A stretch of DNA of 64,000 bases from Chrysogorgia sp. JL179-B06 (GCA_035772405.1 JAYKKM010000196.1:1820001-1884000); one strand, 5' to 3'; positions 20,349 through 31,942 are shown, counted from the stretch's first letter. The notes: generated by a model not told the origin, from the letters alone. Translations and numbers: made by a program.

Positions 20349-20507
20349 TGTAAAGTATTTTATAGGATATATATTGTAAAATTCACAATAAGTACATTTT
20401 CTTTTCTTAACTATAAACTGTAATAACGCTTCGTCTCTTGTACGACCAGAATACGTTTTCCGTGCGCCCGCCTAACCGTTGACCAGTGGTCCGCTAACAG
20501 CGTTACA
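20349..20507 (-). repeat. 3' LTR of the Ty3/Gypsy element
   Basis: Shares most of its length with 25359-25510, including GTCTCTTGTACGACCAGAA and CGTTTTCCGTGCGCCCGC. Carries a small internal duplication of GGATATATATTGTAAA near 20338-20378 and differs by several indels. Confidence 0.8.
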
Positions 20508-20580
20508 CTCTTCCCCCCTGGTGGAGGAAATGGAGGAATGAATTGTAATTATAAACAATTCAAAATACAAGTCTGTATAG

Positions 20581-21850
20581 TCACTTGTGTCCCTTAACGA
20601 TATCACTATACAAATATAATGGCATGATTTGGTCTGAATTGACCCATGTTCCATAACGCTGAGGTTCTTGCCTCTGTGTTTCGCTTCGTCTAACCCCCTC
20701 TCGTGGGATGGGCATGGCTGGTTGGGCGTCTTCGTTTTCACTCTCCTCGCTGCTTTCGTTATCCAGAGTTTCAAAGTTTGGAGTTGACACTTGTGGACGT
20801 GTATGGAAATAGCGCAGTTGATCCTGGTGGCGAATCAACCTCTTCCTGAAGTTATCAGCTTTCTTAACGCGGAATATATTCTCTTCGCGACACTGTGTGA
20901 TTATATACGGCCCAACCCATGGTTTATGAAGTGCTGACACTCGACCCTTCTTTTGTGGAGAGTAAATAAGTACCTCGTCACCAACCTTGAACTTTTGCGT
21001 TGTAGAGGCCTCTTTGCTCTTCTAGTCTACCCGCTTCTCTTTCTGCTGCCTATCCCTCGTGGCACTCTCGTTGTGCGCTTCCTTAAATGTCTTGGCTAGA
21101 TCTGCAGCCCATTCTTGAGGTGTTTTAGGTTTTGGCAATGTGCTTTCCTTGACTAACAGAGGGGTTCGTGGATTCCGACCGTAGGTTAGAAAGAATGGCG
21201 AGTAACCCGTAGATGAGTGTTCTTGGTTTAGGTAATTGAAATGCACAAATGGAATCTTTAAGTCCCAGTCCAGATAATTTTCCTCCTGCGTCTTCTTCAA
21301 CACTGATTTGGCCAATCGTGCGATTCAATCTTTCCACTGCGCCATTGCAGGCTTGGGGATGGAGCGGGCTTATCCTCTTCTTATCGATTCCTAGCTCTGT
21401 TGCCAATACCAGCATTGTTGAGTTGTCGAACTCCAAACCCCTATCTGTCAAAATGGATTCGGGTATATCCCATGACGACAATATACTTCCGTAATGATGG
21501 CATTAGCTACTGTTTTAGCTTTCTTATCGGGAAGCGGAATAATTTCTGCTGCTCTCGTAAAAAGGTCAAGAACGACTAACAAGTAACGGTTGCCTCTATA
21601 GGTGTAGGTTGCCGCCCAAAGGGTCCCTTTAGATCCATGGATATTTCTTTGGCTCTGTTGGCTGGCTTGTTAAAAAGGATTCGGTCGTTGATTTCTGGGG
21701 TCGGTCTTGACAGGTAGCACAAACAGAGCAGGTTTGACAGTGTCTTCTTGCATCCTCGTTCATGGATATAGCCAGTAATAATCACGTTGGATAAGTTTAT
21801 TTGTCTTGGCAAAGGACATGTGACCTGCATCATCATGTTTCATCTGAAGA
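20581..21850 (-). pseudogene. Ty3/Gypsy integrase region
   Basis: Minus strand: zinc-finger part damaged (about 21836-21640), first catalytic Asp in VLDLFT (about 21570), second in LTDRGLEF (about 21450), Glu in AVERLNRTIG (about 21330), then SSTGYSPFFLTYGRNPRTPL and the C-terminal KPWVGPYIITQC / RKRLIRHQDQLRYFHTRP tail (20930-20790). D, D and E are all present but in at least three frames. Confidence 0.75.
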
Positions 21851-22212
21851 ACATCGGGAACCAGGCTATCCGGTATCACCAGCTGTTTATAAACTTTCCT
21901 GCCTTGGCGATACTTGATATAGAGGATGCCTTGTTTCGTTGTCCAAGAACAGATATTTCTCTTTCCTCATCCATGACCTGACGGCGAGATTCGAAGACTG
22001 GCATCTTTTTCTACTGAGTCGCAGCTGTGTTATCACTTGTTTTAGGACTGGGTCACTTGTCTGTTCGTTCTTGATATCTTGTGCTGAGAATCGAATACTT
22101 GATGATATCAACGCTACCTTCTGTTGTTGAGGATTTCTCGACAAGGCATCTGCGTGTTGATTCTAATTTCCTGGTCCGTGGCGCGTTTAGAAATTAAACT
22201 CTTCGATTTCTT

Positions 22213-22800
22213 CTACCCAGCGGGCATACCTTCCTCTGGGATCCTGCGTACTATGTAACCATCGTAGTCCGAGGTGGTCTGTGTACCAAGTGAACCTCTG
22301 ACCCAGCAGGTATAGTGCCTGAACTTCCGCAGAGCATAAACTAGGGAAAATGCTTCCTTATCTCTGGTATGCCAAGCGAGTTCATTACCACTAAATGTCT
22401 TTGATAGATAATGAATGGGTCTCTCTTGTCCTGCATTACCGTCTCGTTGGAATAAAATGCAACCAAATCCGATGTCTGATGCGTCGGTACTCAGTTCGAA
22501 GGTCTTGGTCATATCTGGAAATGCTAACACGGGGGCGTTGGTGAGTGCCTCTTTCAGCTTACAGAACGCTTCCTCACGTTCAGCAGCCCATTCTTTGCTG
22601 TTCCTGTCATCTCGTTCAGTGGCTTAGCGATAAGCTGAATTTGTGGCATAAACTCCATGTAATAATTGGACAATCCTAGAAAGCTTCGGACATCTTTCAC
22701 AGTTGTAGGTCGCGGCCAATTACATACTGCTTTCACCTTCTCCGCGGGTCTGGTAAGATTCCATCAACCGAGACCAAGTGTCTCAGAAAACGCAATGTTT
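22213..22800 (-). pseudogene. Ty3/Gypsy RT end and RNase H
   Basis: Minus strand: RT end KAVCNWPRPTTVKDVRSFLG then LSNYYMEFMPQIQLIAKPL, followed by RNase H with FELSTDASDIGFGCILFQRD (first Asp) and ELAWHTRDKEAFSLVYALRK (Glu-containing helix). Upstream the RT palm is gone (see 22800-23260). Confidence 0.75.
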
Positions 22801-23727
22801 TCTTGCACAGGCTGATCTTTGTGCTCTTGATCGTTCGTCCCGCATTCGTAAATCTCGTACGACGACTGATGAACCCAGCAAAAAGGGGTACGACGTAGCT
22901 TCAGAGCCACTGGCGGTTGCATGCCAGTGTTAATTTGAAACTGTACACGTTCTGTTTTCCCCACTTCCGTTGCATCATTTGCAAATACGTCGCGGTAGTC
23001 ACTCAGAAGCTTCGTGACTACGTCCTTTTGTTTTGATGAGAGGCAACTATTTGACAAATCAACGTTCGCAGGCGGTTTCAACCCAGACAGTTTGGGTCCC
23101 ACGGTTTCTTCCTCATCTTGCACCTGAATTGATGAAAGCTGACCAATGGAAGTACCACTATAAAGTTTTATTGGGGACTCACTATTATTGTTCATCATCA
23201 AAATTGGAATTTCATTTCGTAAATCTCGTACGACGACTGATGAACCCAGCAAAACGTTTTGCCGTGCAAGTTTATCTCGATAAGGAGTGAATAGAGTATC
23301 TTGTGGCTCTGACCCAGTAGCTGCCTTGATAAAACACTGAGAGCGAGCAGGTATTACTTTGTCTGAGACTAGGTGTACAGTACCTCTGTATGGGTTGTCT
23401 TGGGGCTCCTAACAGCCTTTCTTCCAAGGGAATGACATGCCCGCCAAGCTGCAAGGTTTGAGCTTTCCAGTCAACTACCATATTGTCATAGGCATGCAAG
23501 ATGTCAAGACCAAGTATAGCAGGTGAGTTCAATTTGTCCACTACCGATACTCTAACAGAGGGTCGGGTCACATGACCAATTTTAATGGCTACCACCATTT
23601 CTACACAACACTGTAACTGTGTATAGTTGGCCGCTGTTGGGGACGATGTGAACGGTAATAAAGCAAGATTTCTTATTCCTGGCAATTGGGCACTAACACA
23701 GGTTACGTCGGCTCCAGTGTCAATCAA
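22800..23727 (-). pseudogene. Ty3/Gypsy protease and RT leader
   Basis: Minus strand: aspartic protease active site MIDTGADVTCVSA (23727) and flap-side ILGLDILHAYDNMVVDW. Next comes a linker and the RT start VGKTERVQFQINTG...ALKLRRTPF, after which the reading runs into a 37-bp copy of the protease-RT linker (22847-22884 matching 23218-23255) in place of the RT palm. Confidence 0.75.
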
Positions 23728-23807
23728 GCCAAGTACAAGGTGTATTTCCTACCTTTCCACTAACATGCAATGTCCGTTTTCTATTCACAAAAGGGGCTAT
23801 GGGCATA

Positions 23808-24431
23808 CATAGGCGTACGAGACGCAGTTGTCCGAAAAAGTAGCTCTATTCGGGCAAAAATGGTCTTGTCATTCGGGCAAAAAGGTCCAGTATTAAATTA
23901 TTCTAATATTTGAATGTAACTTAATGACATTATAACGGATTCTCATTGAGGGAAATCTGGGATTTCATTGTTGTTCATCGTTTAGCAATGGTTAAAAGTG
24001 GCATTTAGCCACTAAACGTAATCTCGTATATTCAACTTGAATATACCTAATACATTTGGTTTTGTGGCTAATTATTGGTTTTCCTTCCTTCTCTTCTGCT
24101 GTCGTGCAACGCATTCCCTATGCGCGTTGCGGGAGAGATATCCATGACCCCGCACACTGCCGCGGCTGAAAAAACGAGTTCCCGCAAATTGCAGGAAATA
24201 CACTTTCAGGGAATCAATGATTCAAATATGTTCTCGGGGGAGCATGCCTCCGGACCCCCCTAATGTACATGTCTCCAATGCATGTTCATATACATTAATG
24301 AAAAACGTGCATGTGTAATAATGCTTAGGCTAAACGATGGCAATTCGTGTTCTTCAGTAATATTGACGTCATCATTTATTCGGGCAAGTTATGCTCAGCC
24401 CCCCCTACAAAATTTTGCCCGTACGCCTATG
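23808..24431. mobile_element. hAT-like non-autonomous element, 8-bp target duplication
   Basis: TIR CATAGGCGTACG at 23808 and its complement ending 24431, flanked by TGGGCATA at 23800-23807 and 24432-24439. An 8-bp duplication is typical of hAT. Nested in the Ty3/Gypsy element, so younger than it. No transposase inside. Confidence 0.8.
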
Positions 24432-24559
24432 TGGGCATAGCTTGTGATGTTGATGGTCGCCCTTTAGCATCAACATCAAGAGGAGTGGATGGGCACTGCC
24501 GTGCGAGGTGTCCTCTAACCCCCACATGTATAGCACTGGATGTCGCGAGCACCTCCATC

Positions 24560-25334
24560 TCGTTGACTTTAAGTAGGTGCATTTGAAGGGCAATCCTTAC
24601 TGAGGCAACATGCCCTGGCTTCTTGCACCTGTAGCATTCGATTGTGCGCTGATCACGGCTGTATCACCGACGGCCACGACTCCACTAACTACGTGTCGAC
24701 TGGTACTGGGGGGAGGGGTCGTTGTTGGTTAAAGGTCTCAACACTTACTTGCTCTGAAGCAGTGTTATTAACAGCCATTGCAAGTGAGGAGACAACTTCC
24801 TTTAATTCCTTTAGTTCACTTTGTAGTTCCTGTCAGGGCTCCTTATTTCCTACAATGTGAATATCTGCATTCGGCTTACACAGGACCTCTTCGATTTATT
24901 TGGCTCTCCAAGCTTGTCTAACGGGTCATCATGGTGGTGTAACTTGAGCTTTTGTGCGATGTCGTGATTAATCCCTTATCTGGCTGTATGGCAAAGGACT
25001 CACGATATAGGCGTTCAATGTGCTTAGAATAAACTAAGTACGACTCACCGTCTTTCTTGAGGCTTCAAAGAAAGAGCTCCTCGCTAGTAGTCTGGGATGG
25101 TTGAAACTCTTTAAGTACGATGTCTTTAATTTTCTTCCAGCTCGTTCGGTCTGTGGTAGACAAGGCCAAGAGGACATCTAATTTATCACTAGGGAGATTT
25201 AGAGCTGCTTTACCAGCTGTTTTCTTGTCGTCCCATTGTTGTGAGGCTGCGTACTACAATTCGACTCTTAAGATCCAACGACTAATTTTCTCTCCTTCCC
25301 AACGTAAATGATCTCGAAGTCCATCTGCCATGCT
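24560..25334 (-). pseudogene. Ty3/Gypsy gag remnant
   Basis: Minus strand from MADGLRDHLRWEGEKISRWI (25331), a TAG, then WDDKKTAGKAALNLPSDKLD and WKKIKDIVLKEFQPSQTTSE, decaying to a zinc-knuckle remnant CYRCKKPGHVAS (about 24640-24605) whose last Cys is out of frame. Confidence 0.65.
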
Positions 25335-25358
25335 AACAGGTTCGTTCGCTGCCACAAG

Positions 25359-25510
25359 TGTAAAGTATAACTTTATTTATCGTATATATATATATAAGTA
25401 CATTTTCTTTTAACTTTAATAACGTTCGTCTCTTGTACGACCAGAAACGTTTTCCGTGCGCCCGCATAACCGCTGACCAGTGGTCCGCTGACCACGCGAA
25501 CAGCGTTACA
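25359..25510 (-). repeat. 5' LTR of the Ty3/Gypsy element
   Basis: See 20349-20507. The sequence just inside (CTTGTGGCAGCGAACGAACC on the minus strand) would be the primer-binding region; the tRNA was not identified. Confidence 0.8.
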
Positions 25511-25621
25511 ACAGAAATTTTCCGCTGCAAACTGTTATATTTTAATAGCTGAGGAAGGGTCAACCTTCCTCAGCCGAACATTTCTATATATATTTTTACT
25601 TAGATCAGTTTTCAATAAGAT

Positions 25622-27164
25622 ATGTATGCCTAAAGTATGCCTAAGGAGGACTAAGGATGGCTAAGGAGGGCTAAGTATGCCTAAGTATGCCTAAGGAGGG
25701 CTAAGTATGCCTAAGGAGGGCCAAGTATGCCTAAGGATGGATAAGGATGGCTAAGGATGGCAAAGGAGGGCTAAGTATGCCTAAGGAGGGCTAAGTATGC
25801 CTAAGGAGGGCTAAGTATGCCTAAGGAGGGCTAAGGATGGCTAAGTATGCCTAAGGAGGGCTAAGTATGCCTAAGGAGGGCTAAGTATGCATAAGGAGGG
25901 CTAAGTATGCCTAAGGAGGCTAAGTATGCATAAGGAGGCTAAGGATGCCTAAGTATGGCTAAGGAGGGCTAAGTATGCCTAAGGATGGCTAAGGATGGCT
26001 AAGTATGCCTAAGGAGGGCTAAGGATGGCTAAGGATGGCTAAGTATGCCTAACGAGGGCTAAGTATGCCTAAGGGGGCTAAGTATGCCTAAGGAGGGCTA
26101 AAGATGCCTAAGTATGCCTAAGGAGGGCTAAGTATGCCTAAGGAGGGCTAAGTATGCCTAAGGAGGGCTAAGGATGGCTAAGGAGGGCTAAGGATGCCTA
26201 AGTATGCCTAAGGAGGGCTAAGTATGTCTAAGGACTGGAGGGCTAAGTATGCCTAAGGATGGCTAAGGATGGCTAAGGAGGGCTAAGTATGCCTAAGGAG
26301 GGCTAAGGATGGCTAAGGAGGGCTAAGTATGCTTAAGGATGGCTAAGGAGGGCTAAGTATGCCTAAGGAGGGCTAAGTATGCCTAAGGATGGCTAAGGAT
26401 GGCTAAGGAGGGCTAAGTATGCCTAAGGAGGGCTAAGGATGGCTAAGGAGGGCTAAGTATGCCTAAGGAGGGCTAAGTATGCCTAAGGATGGCTAAGTAT
26501 GCCTAAGGAGGGCTAAGTATGCCTGAGGAGGGCTAAGGATGGCTAAGTATGCCTAAGGAGGGCTAAGGATGGCTATAAGGAGGGCTAAGTATGCCTAGGA
26601 TGGCTAAGGAGGGCTAAGTATGCCTAAGGATGGCTAAGGAGGGCTAAGTATGCCTAAGGAGGGCTAAGCATGCCTAAGGAGGGCTAAGGATGGCTAAGGA
26701 GGGCTAAATATACCTAAGTATGCCTAAGGAGGGCTAAGTATGCCTAAGGAGGGCTAAGTATGCCTAAGGATGGCTAAGGAGGGCTAAGGATGCCTAAGGA
26801 GGGCTAAGTATGCCTAAGGAGGGCTAAGGATGGCTAAGGATGGCTAAGTAGGGCTAAGTATGCTTAAGGATCGCTAAGGAGGGCTAAGTATGCCTAAGGA
26901 GGGCTAAGTATGCCTAAGGAGGGCTAAGTATGCCTAAGGAGAGCTAAGTATGCCTAAGGAGGTTTAAGGATGGCTAAGGAGGGCTAAGGAGGGTTAAGTA
27001 TGCCTAAAGAGGGCTAAGTATGCCTAAGGAGGGCTAAGTATGCCTAAGGAGGGCTAAGGATGGCTAAGAAGGGCTAAGGATGCCTAAGGAGGGCTAAGAT
27101 ATATGCCTAAGGAGGGCTAAGTATGCCTAAGGAGGGCTAAGGATGGCTAAGGAGGGCTAAGTTA
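25622..27164. repeat. Decamer minisatellite, about 150 units
   Basis: Built from three 10-bp words: CTAAGTATGC, CTAAGGAGGG and CTAAGGATGG. The alternation of CTAAGTATGC and CTAAGGAGGG gives a frequent 20-bp higher-order unit, with irregular insertions of CTAAGGATGG. Two words also appear, inverted, in the loop of the foldback element at 29875-29903. Confidence 0.95.
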
Positions 27165-27254
27165 GTGGGCGTTGCATTATATACTATGTATATACTATAG
27201 ACGATGGAGTAAAAACCGTTGGCAGAGTGCTCAATAGAAATCCAGAGCATATTA
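27165..27254. other. Short unique stretch with hammerhead-flank motif
   Basis: AGAGTGCTCAATA at 27224-27236 is the inverted TTGAGCACTCT block seen at 64-74, 496-506 and 32482-32493. Confidence 0.5.
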
Positions 27255-27296
27255 GTAATATAGTAAAAATTCAAAGACTCAACAGTTGTGACTAGA

Positions 27297-27361
27297 CATT
27301 TTATTACTGTTAGTTTCGTGCCACACGCATGAAAATGGTGTGGTACTCTTCAGATAAAATG
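27297..27361 (-). ncRNA. Hammerhead ribozyme, left arm, complete
   Basis: Minus strand: CTGAAGA core (CUGANGA allows any base at position 7). Stem II is GT-A-CCACAC/GTGTGG-C-AC with a large loop. GAA is at 27317-27315. Stem III is ACT/AGT with loop AAC. The cleavage triplet is GTA, and stem I is 8 bp perfect (CATTTTAT/ATAAAATG). The predicted cut lies between 27305 and 27304 on the minus strand. Confidence 0.75.
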
Positions 27362-27394
27362 GTGTAATAAATAGTCTAATAAATGGTCTTTGAC

Positions 27395-27458
27395 CATTTT
27401 ATCTGAAGAGTACCACACCATTTGCGTGATGTGGCACGAAACTAACTAGTATAAAATG
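27395..27458 (+). ncRNA. Hammerhead ribozyme, right arm, altered near cleavage site
   Basis: Same core and stem II as the left arm. The stem III side reads ACTAACTAGTATAAAATG: one T gained and one A lost compared with the left arm. This breaks the register of stem I at the cleavage site, so activity is doubtful. Confidence 0.6.
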
Positions 27459-27489
27459 TCTAGTCACAACTGTTCAATCTTTGAATTTT

Positions 27490-27493
<4 letters not shown>

Positions 27494-27570
<77 letters not shown>
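27494..27570. repeat. (TA)n array
   Basis: About 75 bp of TA directly after the palindrome. Confidence 0.97.
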
Positions 27571-27912
<342 letters not shown>

Positions 27913-28245
27913 TTTTTTTAAATTCAGTATAGATACATATACTACATGAATAACAATAGCATAATATAAATACACTAGGCGAACAAACAATAGGACACGA
28001 GGTCCCCTACAAGGTTTGAACACCTATAACTATACTAACAATAAAATTTGGCCCCCCTCCCCAAACAATCTAACTCAGAGAGTAAGCACTACACATTACA
28101 ATTACAAATAAGACAGCGTTAACACGAACATAAATTTAGAGTGTTACTATGACGACATTTAGGACAAATCAACTTATAACTTCTAATATTGTCCTGATCA
28201 AATAGTACACGAAGTCTATTGAAAAAGAAGTTCTTTAGTCTATGT

Positions 28246-29735
28246 TTAAATGATGAAAGAAACGCAAGACTTGACATCATCGGGTAGAGCGTTCCACATT
28301 TGGACAATACGGGGGAAATAGGAGTCTCTAAATGTTGATGTTTTAGGAATAGTCTTGAGTCTTAGGTACAAGCCAGTCGTAGAGCGACGTGAAGTTCCAG
28401 TGCAAGATGACATATAGTTATCTAGCTTAATAGAACTATCGTCGGATTTGTATTTGAAAAAAAATACAAGATCGAGATATTCTAACCAATAACTAAGTGG
28501 TAATAGATTAAGGTGAACAAGACGATCCCTATAACTATAATAATCCATTTTGGATAACTTACAAATAAACTTTGTAGCTCTACGCTGAACAGATTCAACC
28601 AGTAATATATTTCTGATTACTGATTGAGGAGCCCAGATCTGACTGCAATAACCAAGGTGTGATCTAACTAATGCTAAGTAAAGAACTTTAAGCACATTGC
28701 TTGAAATTTCTTTAGAGCAATTGCGTTTCAGAAAGCCGAGCATTCTGTTTGCTTTAGCTGATATAGATTCAACATGGATATTCCAAAGAAGATTACCAGT
28801 CACGATCACGCCAAGATCTTTTTGAGAGTCTACACATTTGAGTTCTGAATTATGGTTAATTCTGTAGACACGGCTAAAGCTGGTGCGCTTGCGAGAAATG
28901 CGGAGATTTTCGCATTTATGTGGCTGAAACTCTAGTTCGTTTAGTTTCGCCCAGTCACTTAATGCACTCAGATCTTCCTGAAGGGCAGCACAGTCCGTTT
29001 CCGAAGTAATACATTTGTAACATTTCGAGTCGTCAGCAAACATTACTATATGTGCGAATTTTTCACCTCCTCCGGCATGTCATTCACGTAGATCAAAAAT
29101 AATATGGGTCCCAATAAGGATCCTTGTGGAACTCCAGATTTAACTTCTGCCCACGAGGATTGGGTACCATTGATGACGACACGTTGTTTTCTCCCGGTGA
29201 GATAGTTTTTGAACCATAGAAGTAAGGGGCCACTAACTCCAAGATGTTGTATCTTCCAGAGAAGTCGAGCGTGGCACACTGAGTCAAACGCTTTCGCGAA
29301 GTCTAGATAAATGATATCACTTTCTAATCCCTTGTCCAAATTTAAGCCGATGGTACGAAAGACCTCAACAAGCTGATTTGCACATGACAAGCCCTGTTGA
29401 AAACCATACTGTACAGGGTGCAGGATTTCGGAGACGTGGGGTTCAAGTTTGAGAGCAACACATTTTTCTTGTATTTTGGAGACTATGCAGTAAAAGGGAA
29501 ATCTGTCTAAAATTTTCCACTTCGTCTCGAGCACCATTCTTGTGAACGGGTGAAATATTCGCTAGTTTCCATTCTGAAATGCAGAGGCCTGTTCTTAGGG
29601 AGGTATTTATAAAAACAGACAAAGAAGGTGATAATGATTCCGCACATTTTTTAAAGATAATAGCTGGTAATTTATCCGGTCCAGTAGCTTTCGAGACATT
29701 CAAATTAGACAGAAGAGAAAACACGTCCTCGGGCC
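28246..29735 (-). pseudogene. LINE reverse transcriptase region
   Basis: Minus strand: NVSKATGPDKLPAIIFKKCA, YGFQQGLSCANQLVEVF, IIYLDFAKAFDSVCH (motif A), GVPQGSLLGPILFLIYVNDM (motif B), VMFADDSKC (motif C, both Asp present), then the thumb and a His/Cys-poor C-terminal part (LVHLNLLPLSYWLEYLDLVF). Broken by a stop between IVMFADD frames and a frameshift at about 29540. Confidence 0.8.
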
Positions 29736-30043
29736 TCTCTCCTCCGCAGAGGCTTTTATCACTTCAATATAATTTGGAACTCTTCACTATAATATAATTT
29801 GGAAATATGAAAATCCGATGAAAATCCGCTGAAATTGGGAACGCGGGCGAAGAAGGAACGCGGGCGAAGAAAAATCCTTAGCCCTCCTTAGCCCGCCCCC
29901 CTTTTTTTCTTCGCCCGCGTTCCTTCTTCGCCCGCGTTCCCAATTTCAGCGGATTTTCATCGGATTTTCATATTTCCAAATTATATTATAGTGAAGAGTT
30001 CCAAATTATATTGAAGTGATAAAAGCCTCTGCGGAGGAGAGAG
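29735..30043. mobile_element. 309-bp foldback element with 9-bp target duplication
   Basis: 140-bp perfect or nearly perfect arms (29735-29874, 29904-30043) around a 29-bp loop. Flanked by TCCTCGGGC at 29726-29734 and 30044-30052. A 9-bp duplication points to the Mutator (MULE) type. The loop contains CCTTAGCCCTCCTTAGCCC, the inverted words of the minisatellite at 25622-27164. Confidence 0.85.
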
Positions 30044-30052
30044 TCCTCGGGC

Positions 30053-30572
30053 GTAACTTGAATGAGTTCTAACAATTCATTAATATTGGATTTCACAGGA
30101 CATAGATCAGGTGGTGAGCAATGTGAATGGTCTTTATAAATGGACTTGAAGTAATCGTTAAAGGCTTCAGCACGCTCAAGGTCATCACTAATTGATACAC
30201 CTTTGTACTTAATTTTGTCAGGAACAGGTTTTTGAAGGAATAATATGCCCAGAAACGTTTCGGATTTGTAAAGGCCTCATTAGCAATATCACGCATATAC
30301 GCTTTTCTTTCACAGCGAATCCAATTTTTAATTGACTGTCTTAGGATACGAAATCTCTCTTTAAGTCGTTCGTCGGTTGATTTTTTAACCCGTCTCCACA
30401 GGGTTTTTTTCTGTTTAATCGCCCTAACAAGTTCTTTGCTTATCCAAGGCGGATTGTTGGATTCACGCCGTCGAACTTTCGGAATTAGCTTGTCAATAGC
30501 AGCAAAGACAAATGTGGACCATTGATTCCATGCCTCATTAAGATTCTCCTGGGATTCAATTGCATCGACACC
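30053..30572 (-). pseudogene. LINE region between endonuclease and RT
   Basis: Minus strand: NEAWNQWSTFVFAAIDKLIP, NNPPWISKELVRAIKQKKTL, RKAYMRDIANEAFTNPKRFW: the usual linker of jockey/CR1-type proteins. Confidence 0.75.
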
Positions 30573-31217
30573 CAAGCGCGCAACCAGGATTTTTGAAAGG
30601 GGGGTCGTTTTCACAACAGTAACGACGATGCTCTAGGGGGGTCCGTGGGCATGCACCCCCGGAAATTTTTTGAAATTTGGGTCTCTAAAACGGCATTTCC
30701 TGCATTTTGAGGACACTTTTGAGGAAAAACGAAAGTCTTATTTTTAAGAAACATTTGGTCCAAATGAGATTAGACTTGCATTTTAATATTGTTTGAGAAA
30801 ACGTTTGGTAATTTGGAAGTGTAAATTAGGTGGGCACAGTTTTCTTTTATCCATATTAACCTCAAGTATTCCACCCAATCTAGCGAAATATCGAATCGTG
30901 GCATCGTGCTCGAAAAATTCGTATAAAACAAGATGGCCGTGCACCAATCTTGTTCCCAGAGCCTTCCGGTCGCGCACGGAAATTTGTCAGTCCCGAGCCC
31001 TCGGCCACATCGGCAGAGGAACATTTGCATGAAATTGAAACAAGATCGTGACAAACCCTTTTGCAAATGTTATAAATTTGGAGCTTTATATAATTCAAGT
31101 TAAAAAAAATCAAAATAGTGCTGTAAAAGTAACTTTTGACCTCCAAAATTTTCCCTCGTGCCTCCAAAAGGGGGGTCGGTCGCCCACCCCCCCGACTCCC
31201 CCCTCGTTGCGCCCTTG
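30573..31217. mobile_element. hAT-like non-autonomous element, 8-bp target duplication
   Basis: Ends CAAGCGCGCAACCAGG at 30573 and, inverted, CAAGGGCGCAACGAGG ending 31217. Flanked by TCGACACC at 30565-30572 and 31218-31225. The inside holds the dispersed CATTTCCTGCATTTTGAGGA segment also found at 6430-6540. It carries no transposase. Confidence 0.85.
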
Positions 31218-31225
31218 TCGACACC

Positions 31226-31942
31226 GGTACTAAGAGGCAATAAAGTCAGTTCATTGTTAAGCCCTTCGAAATCTGCATGTTTGTAGTCATAACAATATTT
31301 ATAGTTCGAGGCCTTGAATTTCAATAACACGTTAATATAAAAAACAACCGGGTAGTGGTCAGATGGAAGGCCAATCCCAGCATACGATGGTCCCGATTCG
31401 ATAGACGATATAACGCTAGGCAAATTCGTTAAGATAAGGTCGAGAATGTTTTCATTTCTCGTTGGTTGAGCAACAAGCTGGAAAAGATATAGGTCCATCA
31501 TCGAATTTGCGAAGCACTGATCGTCACTTGAGGTTGAATTTGTAAAGCCTGACCCATCAATCCAGTTTATATTTGGGTAATTAAAGTCGCCGAGCAAGAA
31601 AACACCCCAATATTTATCCAAGTTTAAAGAATCCAACAAAGTTTTGAGATTATGAATAAAGTCTTTATCCGTATTAGGAGGCCGATAGCAATTAACAAAC
31701 AAAGCCGTTAAGCTTGAAGAAAAGTCAACTTCCACTACAATACATTCTAGTGAGGTAGGCGCTGTTATAACTACCCTTGATGATAGGTTTGATTTAACCG
31801 CAATTAAAGTTCCACCGCCCATTCGATTTTGTCTATCGTTTCGAAACATGTTGTAGCCATACGGAAGAATTTCTAGATTGCTAATCGTTTCGTTTAACCA
31901 GGTTTCCGTGAGGCAAATAATGTCCAAGTCATAACCAGTCAT
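31226..31942 (-). pseudogene. LINE AP-type endonuclease
   Basis: Minus strand: MTGYDLDIICLTETWLNET (catalytic Glu), FLLGDFNYPNINWIDG (Asp, Asn), GIGLPSDHYPV (terminal Asp-His). NVRSLK with the first Asn lies just upstream in the preceding frame (32000). All catalytic motifs are visible. Confidence 0.8.

Larger units (their letters stand above)
20349..25510 (-). mobile_element. Ty3/Gypsy LTR retrotransposon, decayed, with both LTRs
   Basis: Minus-strand element. LTRs of about 150-160 bp (25359-25510 upstream, 20349-20507 downstream) begin TGTAACGCTGTT and end in CTTTACA. A purine tract (GGGGGGAAGAG) precedes the downstream LTR. Gene order is gag, protease, RT, RNase H, integrase, as in Ty3/Gypsy. 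The RT core is lost and a hAT-like element (23808-24431) lies between gag and protease. No target-site duplication seen at the LTR edges. Confidence 0.85.
27255..27495. repeat. Head-to-head palindrome of two hammerhead units
   Basis: Arms of about 105 bp (27268-27362 and 27394-27494) are near-exact reverse complements around a spacer. Each arm encodes a hammerhead (27297-27361 minus, 27395-27458 plus). Confidence 0.85.

Noticed and set aside
22865..22880. CTGATGAACCC as a hammerhead core
   Set aside because: It is part of the Ty3/Gypsy linker and lacks stem II and GAAA.
25622..27164. CRISPR-like array
   Set aside because: Repeats are contiguous 10-bp words without unique spacers, in a eukaryotic genome.
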